NCBI GenBank assembly: GCA_032622095.1
Contig: CP136064.1
Location: 185,610,209-185,674,208 of the forward strand
Direction of reading: 5' to 3'
Origin: Siphonodentalium dalli
Lineage: Eukaryota > Mollusca > Scaphopoda > Gadilida > Siphonodentaliidae
Length of the DNA stretch: 64,000 nucleotides
Position 1 is the stretch's first letter. The number at the start of each line of letters is the position of its first letter. A model generated the notes under the pieces. It was given only the letters and a program-made list of their open reading frames with translations, was not told the DNA's origin and made no database searches. Below, piece by piece: positions 61,600-64,000 of this stretch. The position numbers and the translations under genes were made by a program.

Positions 61600-62830
61600 T
61601 CCGTGCGTGCGTTCTGTGTGTCTGTCAAAAAATTCCTTTAGCACGGGATACATGTCGTACCTTTGGTCAAATCATTATGAAATTTGTCATAGCTGTTGTC
61701 ATTGACATGTAGATGGGAACGAGTAATTTTTGGGTCATTCGGCAACAAAAAAAAATATCTTGGATTTCAAAATTCAATCCATTAGCACGGGATACAGGTC
61801 GTACTGTTTGTTTGATCATCATGAAATTTGTTATGGATGTTGATAATGACATGTAAATGGGAATGAGTCATTTTGGGGTCATTTGGCCGTAAAACGTAGC
61901 CGCCGGCAGCCATCTTGGATTGTATTCTTTGCATGACTATATCCTTTGGCACCGGATACAGGTCGTACCTTTGGTCGGATCATTATGAAATTTGTAATAG
62001 CTGTTGACATTGACATGTAGATGGGAAGGAGTCATTTTGGGGTCATTCGGCAAAAAAAAAAACATGGAAAACATGGCCGCCAGCGGCCATCTTGGATTTC
62101 AAAATTCAATTCATTAGCACGGGATACAGGTCGTACTGTTCGTCGGATCATTATGAAATTTGTTATGGATGTTGATAATGACATATAAATGGGAACGAGT
62201 CATTTTGGGCTCATTCGGCCATAAAAAATGGCAGCCATATTGTATTTTACTCTTTGCATGACAATCCTTTGGCAAGGGCTACATTTCGGATCATTATGAA
62301 TTTGTCATGGCTGTTGACATTGACACGTGGATGGGAGTAACTTTGGGGTCATTCGGTCATAAAACGTTGGCCGCTGGCAGCCATCTTGTATTTTACTCTT
62401 TGCATGGCCATATCCTTTGGCACGGCCTTCAAGTCGTACCTTTGGTCGGATCACGATGAAATATGTCATGGCTGTCACTGATCATGATGGAATTCGTCGT
62501 TGATGTTAATATTGACATGTAGATGGGAACGAGTCATGTTGGGGTCATTCGGTCATAAAACATGGATGCCGGTAGCCATCTTTGATTTTACTCTTTGCAT
62601 GACTAAATCCTTTGGCACACCATACAGTCCACTTCCCTCATCCAATCATCACCAAACTTCATATTGATCCTGATATTGATCTACTAGATGGGAGCTATCA
62701 ATGTTTTTTATATTCATTGGAAAACATAGCCGCCAGCGGCTAGATGGGAGCTATCAAATGTTTTTGATATTCATTGGAAAACATAGCCGCCAGCGGCCAT
62801 CTTGGATTTTATTTTATATATATCTCTTCA
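61600..62830. repeat. Diverged tandem array of ~145-170 bp units
   Basis: GGGATACAGGTCGTAC or close forms at about 61644, 61789, 61954 and 62121 mark units, with looser ones after. Units share TCGGATCATTATGAAATTTG, GTTGATAATGACATGTA, GGGAACGAGTCATTTTGGGG, a TCATTCGG box and a GGC(A/G)GCCATCTTGGAT box. Some units pair with half-unit forms containing TTTACTCTTTGCATGAC. The end has a short near-exact duplication (GGAGCTATCAAATGTTTTT near 62692 and 62748). Confidence 0.85.
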
Positions 62831-62934
62831 TGTTGATAATCTATTATTACTTAGACATTTCAACTTTCCGCATTCCTAATAACTGCATTGGTTGTAATAC
62901 TTGAATTATATATATATACACAAGAGTAGAATAT

Positions 62935-63200
62935 GTCTGTTCAGGTTTCCCCCCAAACCTCTGGACCGATTACAACGTTCAACATAATTGGTGTGGTGTA
63001 CTCGGGGTACCACGACGAAGGTTAAAACGGCGTTAATTTTTCAAAAAAATTTATTAACATTTTTTGTTAATTAAATGTATAAATTAAAAAAATATTAGGT
63101 CCAATATGAACCTAGTTGCAGCACCAGAAGTACGCTCTTTCTAATCTGTTTCATTGTGGTACGGAGTATCGGGTATAAGTCCACTATTGGCTAATTCCAG
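62935..63200. repeat. Dispersed repeat family 4, copy 2
   Basis: Partner of 41730-42060. Contains ACGCTCTTTCT (63132-63142), one base off the recurrent word. Confidence 0.75.
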
Positions 63201-63204
63201 CTGT

Positions 63205-63790
63205 CAATACTTATAGGTCCAATATGCTATATATATCTGGTAAATAGATAATGAATTAAGGGTTCAAAATGGAGCTTGATTCAGCTAGTATCTATACATT
63301 GTAACAGATTAACTCCGTGAAATCGGGAACACACAGCCTACTTGAAGCAGCATTGGACATTAACTTGATTTTAATTGTAATAATTTGAGGTTGATTTATC
63401 GCGTTATCCGGACTATTTAAAGCGTTTATGTCCGCTTTAGTTTCGCTAGCGATGAATCCTAACTGTTTTAATCACAGTTAACTAATTACCAACTGTTTTT
63501 CTTTTCCGCATTTTTTTTTCTTTTCCGAAATGTCTTTGTTAACCATGATTTTTTAGAATTAAATGGAAGGATCATAAAAGTGTAATGTTATTTTTAACTT
63601 ACAACTCCGATAACGGTTTAAAAAATTGTGGCAAAAAAATACAATGGCAACAAGATTAGGCTTTTTCAGTTTTATGACCATTTCCACCCTGCAATGTTCG
63701 AAAGAATATAATAAATAATGCATGTTTTTTCGTTGGCTGTTCAAAGTAGTCATCCAGTCCTTCTAGATGACCACTATTTTGAGTTGATTA
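63205..63790. other. No gene seen; weak hairpin
   Basis: AATATAATAAATAATGCATG near 63705 and a weak hairpin (TAGTCATC with GATGACCACTA, about 63747-63776) look like a fragment of repeat family 2's hairpin end. Confidence 0.5.
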
Positions 63791-63794
63791 AATA

Positions 63795-64000
63795 TGGTCA
63801 CTGATGATGTTGACGATGATGATGGTGGTGGTGATAGTGATGCTGTTGATTAAAAATGGTCACTGATGATGTTGACGATGATTGCGATGGTGATGATGAT
63901 GATGGTGATGATGATGGTGATGATGATGATGATGATAATGACGATGATGATGATGGTGATGAAATAATTATGATAATGGTGGTGATAGTGATGCTGTTGA
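63795..64000. repeat. GAT/GGT microsatellite, runs off the window
   Basis: Imperfect GAT, GGT and GAC triplets with a larger repeated phrase (AATGGTCACTGATGATGTTG-like near 63793 and 63855; GGTGGTGATAGTGATGCTGTTGA near 63827 and 63978). The right edge is beyond the window. Confidence 0.95.

Noticed and set aside
1-64000. tRNA, rRNA, snRNA genes and CRISPR arrays
   Set aside because: Looked for GGTTCGAATCC-like T-arms and U6/U1-like words by eye and found none; the short tandem repeats lack regular unique spacers.

Overview
This 64 kb window is AT-rich, gene-poor eukaryotic DNA and almost certainly comes from a mollusc, or at least a lophotrochozoan. The main evidence is an innexin coding exon near the right end, with an extracellular-loop style I associate with mollusc innexins. 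It is backed by many copies of short diverged tandem repeats typical of mollusc genomes, such as GGGCCATAACTCTGG, ATCATCCGGAAAC and GGCGGCCATCTTG, and by runs of GGAC. There are no operons, ribosome-binding sites or bacterial features.

Genes. Only one host gene is convincing: the large innexin exon (56043-57270, +), behind a clear splice acceptor. Its first exon was not found. About 50 kb to the left, on the opposite strand, lies a broken copy of the same exon with its flanking intron (5437-5863). It carries a stop, an internal deletion of about 230 bp and a frameshift, so it is a DNA-level duplication and not a retrocopy. Three further stretches (minus 4612-4829, plus 38881-39053, plus 49081-49305) look like possible exons of unrecognised proteins and are held at low confidence.

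Mobile DNA fills much of the rest. A 5'-truncated non-LTR retrotransposon with an open 479-codon reverse-transcriptase/C-terminal zinc-motif frame is at 30424-31863, and a decayed fragment of a related element's tail is at 48513-48794. Non-autonomous DNA elements with readable ends are: two TTAA-flanked piggyBac-like elements (10010-11143 and 27609-28000, the second built of nested palindromes); three families with TTAA target sites and AGG termini (15736-16256 with copies at 24591-24977 and 35229-35695; 33233-33601; 54519-55071), which fit Kolobok-type elements; a small TA-flanked mariner-like element (42461-42635); and a 1.6 kb composite fold-back element with an 8-bp target duplication (45433-47026).

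Tandem and simple repeats include a 3 x ~305 bp satellite-like array (20561-21475), a TCA/TCG microsatellite with a higher-order duplication (11858-12375), a GAT microsatellite running off the right end, and several diverged arrays of 120-200 bp units.

The most unusual signal is an 11-bp word, ACGCTCTTTAT, found exactly 12 times on either strand, with near variants elsewhere. It often occurs in same-orientation pairs or triplets spaced 39-47 bp. It lies in several unrelated contexts, including one of the TTAA-AGG element families, a triplet at 26965-27064, and a pair about 200-250 bp upstream of the innexin exon.
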